Assembly: GCA_024509875.1 (NCBI GenBank)
Contig: JAMPIV010008522.1
Span: 315,001 to 379,000 of the forward strand
DNA: 64,000 nt
Direction of reading: 5' to 3'
Source of the DNA: Oreohelix idahoensis
Lineage: Eukaryota > Mollusca > Gastropoda > Stylommatophora > Oreohelicidae
The position numbers and the translations under genes are program-made. Positions 11,660 through 22,990 of this stretch are shown in pieces. Each line of letters starts with the position of its first letter. Within the stretch, counting starts at the first letter, position 1. A model generated the notes under the pieces. It made no database searches. It worked only from the letters and a program-made list of their open reading frames with translations, and was not told the DNA's origin.

Positions 11660-12290
11660 GTAATATGTCTTACCAGGACAAGGAAAATTGCCTGCGTTAT
11701 AGCCACAAGGCTTTCATCAGGGACACATGAATGAAAACAGAAGGGAACAAACCTGAGAACTAAATGAAATACATGAAAAAATTAATAAAATGATCTTCTT
11801 CGTCAACACTCTCAGACGTCAACTTAAATATGTTCAAAGAAAGAAATGGTCAGCTTGAGGCTGTTTGTATCTCCTTACAGTTTTTTCAGGAATAGTACTG
11901 GTGTCAGCCATATATGCTTTCTCTGTTTCTCATATGTTGGGCATCTTTGAAGCAGATGTTCAGCAGTTATTTAATCGGTGCCACAGTTACACTCATTGGT
12001 AGTTCCTATCTTTAGCTTGTTGAATAGATGGTATCCCAGTCTGTTGTGCCCTGTGTGGAATCTGAAGATTTACTACTTGTTCTCTTCTGCTGAGCTGGTA
12101 ATATAAATGATACACCTCGTAGATTAACTTGGCTGGTTTTGCTGCGATGTATCCACAAGATCACCACAGCTTACAATAATAGCAATCTCCTCTGGAAACT
12201 GTATTCTACAACATAGCCTAACAGTGATTGTGTACTGATGACAAGAACCAGACAGTGCCAGCAGAACAATAGTTGAGGAGTAAGAAGCTT
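11660..12290 (-). mobile_element. LINE 3' end: zinc-knuckle C-terminus plus 3' UTR (family c)
   Basis: On the - strand a broken frame reads as RLGYHLFNKLKIGTTNECNC, then EHLLQRCPTYEKQRKH. This is the C-terminal CxC...H...C knuckle after the RNase H region of jockey-like LINEs. The 3' UTR to 11660 contains CCCTGATGAAAGCC and TTGTGGCTATAACG, similar to the arms of the 1785-2148 insertion. The relative at 53.65-54.65 kb has an expanded knuckle. Confidence 0.6.
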
Positions 12291-12492
12291 TCATTGGAAA
12301 GTGAGGAAACCAATTGATAGCATTGCAATGCTTTACTACTGTTTTCAGAGTTTAGCTGTGTAAAACTGTAAGATTTGAAATGTTGTCAGTTTAACTCTGG
12401 GATCTAGTGAGATTTTTATGCTATAATGTAATGTAAAATTTTATCGCTGTTGTGGAAGTATAAATCACAATGTTTTTTTTCTTTGTTTACAG

Positions 12493-12697
12493 AACACTTC
12501 ATGAACACTTCAATCGTGCTGACAGCCGTAGTGCTGCCAGACGTGCAGCCCAGCAGAGTCAAGATCGTGGCCGCCTGTTTGTGAAGGCCACCTTGTGGAC
12601 AGTGACCGCAGTTGTGGGTGTCGCGGTTGCTGTGCTGTACCACAACTACATGGGTCAGAATTGGACACTGAGTGATATATGGAGTTCATATTCATAG
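12493..12697 (+). CDS. TBC1D20: TBC1D20 terminal coding exon with membrane anchor
   Basis: Last coding exon, 205 bp including the TAG at 12695-12697. The acceptor is TTTGTTTACAG. The first base completes the Arg codon carried over, and the exon then reads TLHEHFNRADSRSAARRAAQ and onward. About 30 residues from the end there is one hydrophobic helix, ATLWTVTAVVGVAVAVLYHN. This fits the single C-terminal transmembrane segment that anchors TBC1D20 in the ER. Only the terminal helix and the basic stretch before it are conserved in type; the linker differs from vertebrates. The five exons together encode about 240 residues, roughly the C-terminal 60% of a typical ~400-residue protein. Confidence 0.9.
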
Positions 12698-12863
12698 CAT
12701 AGCTTGATACATTTAATACAACAGTGAGATGTATAAATCAGGCAACGTTCTATGAAGATGAACAGTGAGACTGTCGGGAAAGTTCTGCTTATTACCCAGT
12801 GGGATTAAATGATGTTTAAATATCTTCAAGCCTGTCATGTGACTTCTGAATTATTGAGTCTGA

Positions 12864-12869
12864 AATAAA
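12864..12869 (+). terminator. Polyadenylation signal of TBC1D20
   Basis: A canonical AATAAA lies 167 bases after the TBC1D20 stop codon, and T/G-rich sequence follows within 40 bases. It is the most plausible 3' end for the gene. The 3' UTR would be about 190 nt. Confidence 0.6.
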
Positions 12870-13236
12870 GTTGACTAATGAGGTAACTCTGCTGCTTGTT
12901 TTAGTTTATGTTTGCCTAGTGTAAACACTTGTAGGATCCTTAGATTATATTTGTGTGTCTAGTTTTGTTATGCTCTAACGTGATACCAATTATTGGCTGT
13001 GTTTATTAATTACATTTAATATTTCTCACTATTTTCTTATTCCACAAATTTTACAAATGCCAATTTGATCATATCTAGCCTCTTTAAGTCTCTATGTTTT
13101 TGGCTTTAGAACGACCTTGACTTTTGCTTTTGAAATTGTCATAACTTTTTCTCCTTGTATTAAGAACCTTGTTGAATTTCTATTCCTTGCTTTATAAACC
13201 AACTTTGATCCTTACTGTTGAAACTGTTTCCATTAA

Positions 13237-13466
13237 CTCTTAGTATACGAGCTAATTTCATGACTACCTTTACAAATTTTGCAATAAACAATTTATTTAT
13301 AAAGATAACATAAGTGTTATATATCAAAATGTGAAGAAATGAAACCCCTATATCATGCACATAACTAAATTGTTCAGTGGTTTTAAACATGCATTCACCT
13401 ATAAATTTTCGCTATTGACGGGGATCGATCATCAGCCTCTCTAAGAGGCCGCTCGTATACTAAGAG
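13237..13466. mobile_element. piggyBac-type MITE, 230 bp
   Basis: Perfect 16-bp inverted ends (CTCTTAGTATACGAGC at 13237-13252 and its complement at 13451-13466) are flanked by TTAA on both sides (13233-13236, 13467-13470). A second member is at 49919-50057. Confidence 0.85.
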
Positions 13467-14124
13467 TTAAGGTTCATTTCCTGATAGTGTTTGTTCAGTT
13501 TTGTAGTGAATTATGCATTGTTGAAAGAAAAATTATATACAATTATTGGTGGTTTTTAACTATCTTTATGAATGTTTGTAATATATATGTTGCAGGTTTG
13601 GTAAAAATGTTACAGTCTGTGATGTCTGTATCATATTATGTTACACATATCAAAACTTATCTGGGCATTTGTTGATAAAATGTTGTCTTTTTCTTTAATG
13701 CTGTAATACTGTACAGAATATTGATCAATAATAACATTGTCAGCAGGTGTTAATGTACAGAACCTCCTATGTTTAAAAAAAAAAAATTTAGATTGACAGG
13801 ATCATAATTAGTAGAGTAAAGATACAAAGAGTGAGACCACAGTTTCCCACCATGCATGATCATAAAGTGTGATATGGGATAGCTGGATACAAGCCAGACT
13901 GCCATGAAAAGACAGCTAGCTAAAGAAACGGAGATGATAACAAATATACCCATGAACCTGTTGAATCGGGAAGTCTTTGCCTTTTTTCCAAGAGACTATC
14001 AGTAGAAAGAGTGTTTATCATACAGAATATAATAGTATTTTGCTCTTTAGGTTTATTTTCCCTCATATTACTTATGTGACATTTAGCTGATGGTGTTAAA
14101 AACATGGATTTGTGAATTGCTTAG

Positions 14125-14370
14125 CATCAGTTGGCAGTGTGGTTAGAGCACTTCTTGAGGTAAAGTTACCAGGCTCAAAACCTGATAGCATCACACTGCA
14201 GTCTACTCAGCTGTAAAATTGGTTTCCTTTCTGTGCTATTGAATTATGGAAAGTAGAGGCACCGAGCTATAGAACCAGTCACACCACCTCATAGAGCTGA
14301 GACAATATAGTTAAGTCTCTAACACTTCACTCCCCAGGGCAGTATTGCTATGGGACTTCCTTTTTTTATT
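14125..14370 (+). repeat. tRNA-headed SINE family 1
   Basis: The A-box-like CAGTGTGGTTAGAGCAC and B-box-like GGCTCAAAACCTGATAG are followed by the family body ACCACCTCATAGAGCTGAG and AGTCTCTAACACTTCACTCC. Other copies lie at 36683, 49075, 63675 (reverse) and in pieces at 8063 and 28535. Confidence 0.65.
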
Positions 14371-14450
14371 GTTACAGTTTGGGCCAGTGTTGGCTTCAGA
14401 AGAGAGCCGAGAAGCAGCAGCGTTTTACGACATCAAGACCAGTTTTATGT

Positions 14451-14663
14451 CTTCTTCTTCTCTTCTTCCATCCTTAGCCACCGACCGTCAAAGCAGTCAG
14501 TGGCCATTACGCCTAGTGGCATCTTAGGGCAACAGCAGATAGGATTTCTTCGCCATTGTTGCCCATCACGCCTAATGGCGTCTTTAGGGCAACGGCAAAT
14601 CAATCCATTTGCTGTTGTTTCCGTAATCGAAGTGACTGGCAAACGGGTGATCAGCCCGTTGGT
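14451..14663 (-). repeat. 213-bp retroposon sharing a LINE 3' tail, with 11-bp target duplication
   Basis: CAGTTTTATGT occurs at 14440-14450 and 14664-14674. Read on the - strand the insert ends in GGTGGCTAAGGATGGAAG plus an (AAG)n tail, the same 3' end as the LINE at 17430-19010. Its 5' part (ACCAACGGGCTGATCACCCG) is not part of that LINE. This is the layout of a SINE that borrows the LINE's 3' end. Confidence 0.65.
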
Positions 14664-15022
14664 CAGTTTTATGTAGGAAGGAAAAAAAAAGAACTATGTT
14701 GGCTTTCGTGAATGTTAGAAATGTAAGCATTTTTTGTCCTTATCATTATATAAATAAATACTCTCTAAACATATTGTTTTGTAATATTTTGTTGGAATCC
14801 CAAAAGTGTGGGAAATAGAGGGAAATCCACAATAACAGGGAGAAAAGAAGAGGAGATATGATGTCGAACAAAAATGATGAAGAAGATGTGTAAAGAATTT
14901 GAATGGACGGCATAGGACAGGAGGGCTAAGCCTGAACTAATTAAACGTTTATGTTTCACAGAGAGCTGAAGGAATATGAACAAATGAATGTTTGTGATTG
15001 TTTTGTCCCTTTGATCATTATA

Positions 15023-15585
15023 CAAGGTGATTCAAAGGTCTCCATATATAGGGAGAATGGTCACTTTATTTTTTTAACAAACTGTCACTTTATTTACAAA
15101 ACGTGTTTCAAAAGTCTCCATAAGTAGTGAAAATGGTCACCTTTTTTAAGAAACTGTTACTTTATTTAATAAACATGTGATTCAAAAATCTCCATACATA
15201 TGGAAAATGGTCACTTTTTTAAGAAACTGTCACTTTATTTACAAAACATGTGATTCAAAAGTCTACATACATAGAGAAAATGGTCACTTTTTAAAACAAA
15301 TTGTCACTTTATTCACAAAACATGCTCTACATGGTTGCCATTTGTTTGAAAACACATAAGGATGTGTTAACACATTTGATGTTGTGCATGTAGTTGCATT
15401 TCAAATGTGTTTCTTTAGGTGATTCATGTTTCATGTCTTTTCCTGGTACATCATGGCCTTCAAGTCCCCTCACAAGTAAAAATTGAGTCGGCTGAGGTCT
15501 GGGGACCTCGGAGGCTACTCCATGGGACCATGATGACCAAAAGAAACATTATTTTCTTTGTATGGAGACTTTTGAATCACCCTGT
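15023..15585 (-). mobile_element. Tc1/mariner-type transposon remnant, 563 bp
   Basis: The ends AAGGTGATTCAAAGGTCTCC and GGAGACTTTTGAATCACC are inverted and flanked by TA (15021-15022, 15586-15587). On the - strand near the right end a frame reads PPRSPDLSRLNFYL, the third-aspartate region of DDE transposases of this superfamily. The left terminal sequence has been amplified into about four units of ~68 bp (15030-15330). Confidence 0.65.
15030..15330. repeat. Tandem repeat, ~68 bp x ~4, made of transposon end sequence
   Basis: Units contain GATTCAAAAGTCTCCATA, AATGGTCACTTTTT and AACTGTCACTTTATT. The unit begins with the inverted terminal repeat itself. Confidence 0.7.
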
Positions 15586-15964
15586 AGTTATGATTTGTTA
15601 GAATTTGTACAATATCTAGTCAGTGGTTTACCTTGAGATGTCAAGTATACCATCTTAGTTACTTTTAGCCTGTCTGTTTATCTGTACCAATGGTGCACTT
15701 AAAACATGAAGGAAGCAGTGTTCTTGAAGACAAAGGTTAGATGCTGCATTGAGGAAGAAATATATACTGCAGGCAGAATGAACTTGGCACTTGCAAAAAA
15801 AAGTTAGAATCCGCACTGGAGGATAAATTAAGTATAAATTAATTAGAAGAAACAAAGAAACTCTGCTGACAAGAAAAACATTAATTTCATAATGAAGATA
15901 CATGTCATTAATAAACAAACAAAAATGTGTAACTGGAGCTGTTAATTAGTTCCACAATTTTCAT

Positions 15965-16130
15965 CTTTACTTAATGTTTGTTTTACTTGATCCATTAGAT
16001 TATTGGGCTCTGAAATTATAAAAGAGCTTTATTCATTGCTATGTGATCTTGAATAGTTATAGCTAATTAAGTCGAGTCTTTGTGAGGTAGTTGTCTATTT
16101 AGTTAGAAAGCTTGTTTATATATGACATTC
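15965..16130 (+). repeat. Copy of a two-copy dispersed repeat
   Basis: About 165 bp with clear similarity to 19395-19560: TTTGTTTTACTTGATCCATT and TTTAGTTAGAAAG are shared in the same order. Both are in direct orientation, 3.4 kb apart. Confidence 0.6.
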
Positions 16131-16861
16131 AGTTATATAACACATACCATCTTTAAATCTGTATGATTTTATGTTTTAATTTTACGTTCAGCTGTGGCTG
16201 GGAGTTTTTTGTTTTTTGCTTTTAGTGTAGGAATGGGATTTTTCTATGAATTTTGTCATAAATTCTTCATAAATATTTGTCATCTCAATTTTTTAAGGAA
16301 TGCAAATTCTATAGCAGTTTTTCTTCTTTTCTCTGTGTTCTTTATAATGTTAAAAGCAGTTTTGCTAACAAAATCTTTTAGATTCAACATTATAATATTT
16401 TTCATCTTCTTGGTCAACCAGAAAACCATTCTTCTTATATGCTTTCTTTATTCATATATTTATTTTAAATTTTTTCCAAAGCAGTCAATGCATCTCTACA
16501 CCATCATGATTTTTATATGTCTGTAATCAGTAGAGATAATTCAGAATGCTTAATCTGGCCAAAAGTGTGTTATTATTATTCATTAACAAATTGTTTATGT
16601 TTTAGCCATATTTCTGCCTGATGTTGACGGCTTGACAGTATTATTTTTCAGATTTAGTATATGCTTGGTTTCTATTGCTGCACTTCTCTCAGAGAAGGTA
16701 GTTACTGTACGTGCCAGTCAATGATAATGATTGCATAACCTGTTTGTGCTGTTTGTATATATTAGTGGTACACCTGTTATGATCACAATCCCCAGCCCAT
16801 TTACATATATCAAGGCTGTCAGCAGTGGTCACCATGCGCCTGTTGTCCTGAGCAGTTTGTT
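16131..16861. other. Stretch without recognised features
   Basis: A T-rich 110-codon open frame at 16194-16526 is explained by base composition. Nothing else seen. Confidence 0.5.
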
Positions 16862-17180
16862 GAGAGCTGGTTCCAGTCACAGTCCATCTTGCTTATATCT
16901 GCTATGAGCTCTTGTTTCACGGGTCGTCTCATTTACTGTGGGAACTCATGACATGATCTTTGGTAATGTTGCAGAGTGGCTGTTTTGAACTTATTTATAT
17001 CATCACTTTTTATTCAAAGAGCTGGTCCAGTCACACCCCATCTTTGCTACCATATGCTGCTTGGTTTGCCTTTTACCTTGGAAATTACATGCTAGGATCG
17101 TTAGTAATGTTGCACAGTGGCGGTTTTGAACATGATTTTTACACAATTACTTTTCAAATAATAAAAGCCTACCACAGGTG
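16862..17180 (+). repeat. Imperfect tandem duplication, ~155 bp x 2
   Basis: GTAATGTTGCAGAGTGGC(TG)TTTTGAAC and GAGCTGGT(T)CCAGTCACA occur twice in order, with moderate divergence. Confidence 0.55.
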
Positions 17181-17429
17181 GTAATTGCAAGCTCTTCTGG
17201 TAGTAGAAAATTATGTTTTGAAATTGTAGTTTTTAATTCTTTTAATCTGTTATTAAACACGTTTTATTGTGAAAATTTTTTCACCATACTGATTTTGACA
17301 AACAAAAAAGTCCATTTGTTGTAGATCAATAAACATTTTTCGAAGTCACAGAAAGCATGCTCTAAAAAGTCTAACTCACCCATAGTAAAAAGAAGGGAAA
17401 GCTTTAAGCTGTATTATTCTTCTTCTTTG

Positions 17430-19010
17430 ATCCTTAGCCACCAACTGTCAGTGGCCATCATGCCTGGTGGCATCTTGTAGGGCAACACCAAACTGCATCC
17501 ACTTTGTTCAGGCTGCAGCCAGCCTTCGTACAATGCCCCAGCTCTGGTTCATTCTTTGCATCTCTCCACAGTTCTCCGTTATTAGTCGGCCTCTCTTTTG
17601 CTTTTCTTCATGGGGGTCCATAGCATAGCTGTTCTTGTGATGGCATCAGGGTCTCTTCTGAGGAAGCAGCCATCCCAACTCCAGCGTCTGCCAGCTATGA
17701 TGTTGTGCATGTCATCTTGGTTACTCCGAGTAATTAGTTCTTGGTTAGTGATAGTATTCGACCAAAATATTCGGAGAATTTTCCTTGGGCAGGTTGTGTG
17801 GAAGGAGGACAGTTTCAACATTTCCTTCTCTGTTACTCTCCAACATTCCGCACCATAGAGAAGCACAGAAAGTGCACAGCTCTCATATAATCTTAATTTG
17901 GTGTTTGTGCTGTACTGGGAAGACTTCCAGATGTTGTTGAGACTAGCAAAGGCTGTTCTGGCTTTATTCATTCTGTTCTTGATGTCTTTTGTTCTGCCAT
18001 CTGGGTGTTACTGTGCATTCTAGGTATGTAAAACATTGAGTGTCATGACCTCTGTCTTCTTTAGAATGATGTTCAGACCCACCTGCTGGCTATACTTATT
18101 CAGTCTATCTGTTTTCTCTTGGCTGTTTTGATGTGAATGTGCAAGTAGTGCAATATCATCTACATATTCCAGACCTTCCAGTGTAGAAAACGTTATCCAT
18201 CTAATTCCTCTTGGACTGCCCTCTGTTGTCTGGCGCATCACCCAGTCTATGTCTGTCAAAAATAAAGTTGTTGATAAGGGGCATCCCTGTCGTACTCTTG
18301 TCTTCACCTTGAAAGTTAGATTGCTCAACCCAACACTGCATGTAAAGTTAGCATAGAGGCTTTTTATGGTGGAAACAGTGTAGCTGGGAATTCCATAAGC
18401 CCTCAGTATTTTCCATAGGCTGTCCCTGTGTATGCTGTCAAAAGCATTTTCAAAATCAACAAAGAATGTATAGCTGTCTCTGCCATTCTGAGCACTGCTC
18501 TATAATGCTCTTGAGGGTGAATACATGATCTGCACATCTTCTGTTCTTTCTGAATCCTGCTTGTTCTTTCCTCAGTGTATGGTCTACAGTTTTTGAAATT
18601 CTCTGGATGATTATCCTGCCGAGTATTTTACTGGGAACTGAGAGGAGAGTAATTCCTCTCCAGTTGTTGCAGTCTGCAAGGTCACCCTTCTTGGACAATT
18701 ATTCCTTTACACCACTCTGTTGGTGTTGTCTCTGTTTTCCAGAATTGTGCAAATAGTGGTTCTAAAAGTTCTGCTGCTAGTTCAGGATCTGCCTTGAATA
18801 ACTCAGCATTTAAATTGTCGTGACCAGGAGCTTTTCTATTATTTAAACCTTTGATAGCTGTGATAATTTCTTCTCTTCATGGAATGTCTTTATTTATGTC
18901 TAGATCATTTTCAGTCTCGGAACATTCAGCTGCTTCTCTGGTGGTTTCTCATTTAGTGTTTCTCTGAAGTGCTCTGCCCATCTTGTTTGCTGCCCCTGTT
19001 AAGCTGAATT
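17430..19010 (-). mobile_element. LINE reverse transcriptase, 5'-truncated (family d)
   Basis: On the - strand, in order: RKAPGHDNLNAELFKADPEL; DLADCNNWRGITLLSVPSKI; QAGFRKNRRCADHVFTLKSI; a fingers/palm segment (VDFENAFDSI); VRQGCPLSTTLF; LEYVDDIALLAHSH, where the catalytic Y/F-A-D-D box reads YVDD; and the C-terminal part NIWKSSQYSTNTKLRLYESC with RRWSWDGCFLRRDPDAITRT. It ends in a 3' UTR and an (AAG)n tail at 17430. Frameshifts (for example near 18000, 18340 and 18700) make it non-functional. The style resembles RTE-like elements of invertebrates (inference). Confidence 0.82.
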
Positions 19011-19089
19011 AAGCGAAAGTAATTCTGTCTTCTGCAGGTGACACCGTCAACCTTTTTTTTTTTTAATTTTTAACTTTTATAATAAATAA

Positions 19090-19270
19090 CAAAAATATGA
19101 ATGTCCACAGAACACATATCATGCTGGTACGTATAGATGCAGTAGCTCCAGGAAGTTACACTATAGCACTTATACGACCTTGCAGTGGCAGTCTGTTTTA
19201 TATTGTGGAATTTCCAGCCATATGCATAACCCCTCACCTCATGCCGAGCTTATTATGTCATGCCTAATGG
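19090..19270 (-). repeat. Degenerate copy of the dispersed ~240-bp repeat
   Basis: Weak reverse-oriented similarity (CCAGCCATATGCATAACCCC, TTATGTCATGCCTAATGGG). It lies next to a LINE 5' truncation point. Confidence 0.35.
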
Positions 19271-19394
19271 GAGCAATGGTTATTTCTTTCTTTGATCAGA
19301 TCTACCATATATATATATATATATATAAAATAAATGTATAATGCTGAAGATGTCATTAACAAAAAATAAATAAATAAAAGCAGCTTACTTTGCC

Positions 19395-19560
19395 TTTACT
19401 TAATATTTGTTTTACTTGATCCATTAAATTATTTGGCTTTGAAATTTGAAAAGCTCTGTATTCATTGCTTTGTTAACTTTAAGAATTATAGCTCATATCT
19501 AATCAAGTCTAGTCTTCGTGAGATAGCTGTCCATTTAGTTAGAAAGTTTGATGCTTTGCT
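19395..19560 (+). repeat. Second copy of the two-copy dispersed repeat
   Basis: Direct partner of 15965-16130. Between the two lie a long - strand LINE and a tandem duplication, which suggests that these elements inserted into, or accompanied, a duplicated segment. Confidence 0.6.
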
Positions 19561-20179
19561 ACCTTATCAGCACTGTATGTGTCACTGTTATTGTGGTTCA
19601 GAATCGACATTATTGCATTCTGGGCAAGCCCATAGTCTGTCTCCCTCACTAAATGTTGAAGGTTATGAATGCAGATTGTTCATGTAGCATGCTGGTTGTA
19701 TACACTCCTAACTCATATGTCCATCTCTGGTGGTTTAACACTTGATGCCAAATTCCACCAGTCTGAGTTGTGTTGGTTCATTGATTGCAGTGTTGGTCTC
19801 TAAAAGGTGATCGTTAATTTTCCTTATTGTTCTCCACTATGGGTGCTCTCGAGGCTAACCTGTCACGTATTTCTGCTTTCCCATTGCACAGATCTCTAAA
19901 CTCCCTGCCAGAGGGGATGATGACTTGCTGGTATGACTCCCATCATACTCCACTCTTTACATTTTCTTTTCTCCCCCCCCCATACAAAAGTTACACAACA
20001 TAACCAGTGATTGTCTTCTTGTTCATGTTTGTCACAAGTATAGTGCCATTTTCTTGCATCACAACTAATAACACATTTGAGTGTTATGTGTGTTTTGGAT
20101 GCATTATCAGTGTGTTGGTGTTGTTCGTCCATCACGGGTGATGAAGACCACTCTGTTCATCCAGTTATTTAGGAATATG

Positions 20180-20770
20180 TTAGGTTAGTCTATGGGTACG
20201 AAGGTGACTGATGAGCCCGATGCGGGCCTGGAAAGATCTCGGACAGTGTGGGCAGGGAATGTTTGCTTCATGTGAAGGTTTTATTACACAGTCCTTTCTA
20301 GCTTGTCTCCTCTGTTCCGCTGCTGCTCTTCTGGATGATTCGCATGCCGCTGCACCTTTACAAAGAGATGTGCGCCAAGCAGTTCGGTCTTGCGCGGCAG
20401 CTTCCCATGTGTCTGGGTTTATGTTAAAGGTTTTCAATGACGTCTTTAACGTGTCTTTGAAGCGCTTTTGGCCACCATGGGAGCGTTTACCCTTCTGTAT
20501 CTCACCATAAAAAAGTATTTGGCAGTCGATGGTCTGGCATGCGGACTACATGACCTGCCCATCGAATCTGTGACTGCATCAGAATAGTATCAATACTAGG
20601 GATACCAGCTCTGACAAGAACGGCGGTATCCGGGATCTTGTCTTGCCATTTGATGTTCATTATCTTCCTGAGACAGACTGTATGGAAGTGGTTTAGCTTC
20701 TTTACGTGGTGCCTGTATACAGTCCATGTTTCACATGCATAAAGCAGCACAGTGTGTTGGTGAAGCTAAC
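20180..20770 (-). mobile_element. LINE C-terminus with C2H2 zinc finger (family e)
   Basis: On the - strand: LLYACETWTVYRHHVKKLNH, RWAGHVVRMPDHRLP, a one-base frameshift near 20505, then SHGGQKRFKDTLKTSLK and NINPDTWEAAAQDRTAWR. It ends in CPHCPRSFQARIGLISHLRT-H, a complete CX2C-X12-HX3H zinc finger, before a stop. A C-terminal zinc finger of this type occurs in some animal LINEs. A relative lies at 24300-25300, but its finger is not recognisable. Confidence 0.78.
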
Positions 20771-20877
20771 ACGGAAGCATAATTTAATATATACCATGCG
20801 TACTGGCACCAGTGTCTAGCTACCTGCTATCACAAGCCATCATTTCATTTTCAAGTAGCTAAGAATAACCCCAAATG

Positions 20878-21090
20878 GTTCCCAGGGCCTCTGAGGAAGC
20901 ATACAAGTGTAGGATATGGCGGCCTGTCACTTGAAATTGTGCATCTGGGGTTGGCAACCTTATCATGTGAAACAAATTACTGCAAAAACTATCACTGCTA
21001 CTTCAAGAACATATGAATGCTTTGGCAGGTTTCCTGCAAGGGGGAGAACTACAGTGATGCTCATTACAGAGTGAAAATTAGAGAAAAAAG
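20878..21090 (+). repeat. Dispersed ~240-bp repeat
   Basis: A diverged copy with GGTTCCCAGGGCCTCTGAGG at the 5' end, the GGTTGGCAACCTTATCATG core and the GCTTTGGCAGGTTTCCTGCA block. Confidence 0.65.
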
Positions 21091-21247
21091 ATGCTGCAAA
21101 TAGTGATGTGTATAACAACAGTGTGACAGAAGAAAAGTTTACAGAATGCATTCTCTAACCTCAGTCACACACACACAAAAAACACAGATATTGCTGTTTA
21201 TTTCTTATTTATGTCTGTTCTTTTTATGTTTATTTTTACCTCAGGTA

Positions 21248-21555
21248 CATGTGATTGGATGAAACAATGGCTGCTTTGTTGCCATGATTCTGTGAGATCT
21301 TGAGATTGACTGAAACATTGGCTGAAGTTTTGTTGCAATGATTCTGTGAAATGTTGAGATTGACTGAAACATTGGCTGTTTTGTTGCCATGATTCTGGGA
21401 AACATTTAGATTGACTGAAACATTGGCTGTTCTGTTGCCATGATTCTGTGAAATGTTGAGATTGACTGAAACATTGGCTGTTTTGTTGCCATGATTCTGT
21501 GAAATGTTGAGGTTGACTGAAACATTGGCTGTTTTGTTTCCACGATGCCATTTAC
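21248..21555. repeat. 51-bp minisatellite, ~6 copies
   Basis: The unit contains GATTGACTGAAACATTGGCT and GTTGCCATGATTCTGTGAAA. Because 51 is divisible by 3 it gives an open - strand frame of a 17-residue repeat (SQSQHFTESWQQNSQCF-type), which is a by-product of the repeat and not evidence for a gene. Confidence 0.85.
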
Positions 21556-21599
21556 AATTTTAGGAGCTTGAAGTCACGTGGGAAAAATTTTATAGGAAA

Positions 21600-21800
21600 A
21601 CATTTAAGTAACACTGCCAGCAGAAGTAAACAGTTTTTAAAAAATGTGCTGGTCACATAGTTAGATTAGAAAGGTGAAGAAACAGAGTAAGAGAAGTGTG
21701 TGATGGCATGACAAATTTGCTAGGAAAACAGCAATCAATGATCTTGGAATGCATAAATGACAGCCACTTGTGGGGGATGGAAAGGGGAATATTTAAGTTA
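21600..21800 (+). mobile_element. Degraded LINE C-terminal tail
   Basis: On the + strand broken frames resemble the terminal region of LINE proteins: RVCDGMTNLLGKQQ then LECINDSHLW. The evidence is short and weak. Confidence 0.35.
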
Positions 21801-22739
21801 TACCAGGAATAATGATAGATATGTGAACTGAATTTTGCTTCAATATGTGGTATATTCAGTTCATTGATGCATAAACTGTGTTTAAATAATGGCTAGGAAA
21901 ACAAAATTCAGAAATGTAATGAGAAATATAAATGAACTGAATTTTATTTGAATTAATTTTATATTAAGCTCAGTGAAGCATAAACTGTTCACATAATGTA
22001 GACTTATTACTACACTTTAATCCAATTTCAGACTGCTACTAGTATGAGAAAATGAGGTAATTTTGTTTATCCATTTCTCCAATTGTTGTGTATTGCCCCA
22101 ATGAAGACTTGTTTGGACATTTGTTCTTTAAAACTATTCCTTACACTTAAATGTTAAATTTCATCATTACTAAAGAGTGTATGTTGTTAGGAGCTGTGTG
22201 ATATTAAACAGAAGTTGTAAATAATCTTTGAATTATATATTTATTTCTCTCAATTATTGATGTTGGTAATCTTAGTTACATATAGTACATAATGGTGGTT
22301 ATCTAGTTGTATTAAAATTTGCTATGTTGTGCCAATCTTATCCTCATCAAAACTGCCATTCATGGTCACAGTATTTTCAAATCCTTCATACTGTACCAAT
22401 TACGTTAAGTCTATCTTCACCACTATATCACTATGACTGTAACTCACATCATGTCTGTTACCACCACAATTATTACCATTGGTACTATCACATAAAATCT
22501 ATCACAATCAATACTGTCACTATAAATATCAATTCATTTATTACTATGAGCATGACCATCATCATTTTGGCAACGATCACAGCTAAACTACCAATAGTCA
22601 TCATAAGTATATTTACAGCTGCATCAAACCTATTTCCATGTTACTTCATCCAGGTTATGCCATATTTCTTAGAATGTATTATTTATATATAAAATGTTGG
22701 TGGCAGCAACCACAAATTTTTTTGGGCTACATTTGATTA
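21801..22739. other. Stretch without recognised features
   Basis: A/T-rich. The 122-codon open frame at 22324-22692 is low-complexity (ATC/CAC-like) and has no sign of being a gene. Confidence 0.5.
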
Positions 22740-22990
22740 TCTTAATTTATAACCTCCTTTGTATCCAAGTGTTTATATCACATTTGCATCATTCATTATT
22801 TGTTTGTTTGTTTCCATGATGAATGTTTCTGAGTATGTGTAAAAGTCTACAGTTTAATACAGAACAGCTTAATACCAGAATCTGTTTGGGCAGAGAAACA
22901 GCTGCCATTCTTCATTGTATTGTTTTTAAACTACAGTAGAATTGCTACATTTGACTACAGTATAATTGCTACATCCTGTGTAGTTCTCAG
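22740..22990 (+). repeat. Left copy of a duplication flanking the 57-bp array
   Basis: CCAGAATCTGTTTGGGCAGAG and the flanking AAACAGCTGCCATT recur at 23860-23900 in the same order with TGTTTTTAAACTACAGTAG-like sequence. The similarity extends over about 200 bp. Confidence 0.6.

Noticed and set aside
22324..22692. A 122-codon + strand frame
   Set aside because: Low-complexity composition, no splice or start support, no recognisable domain.
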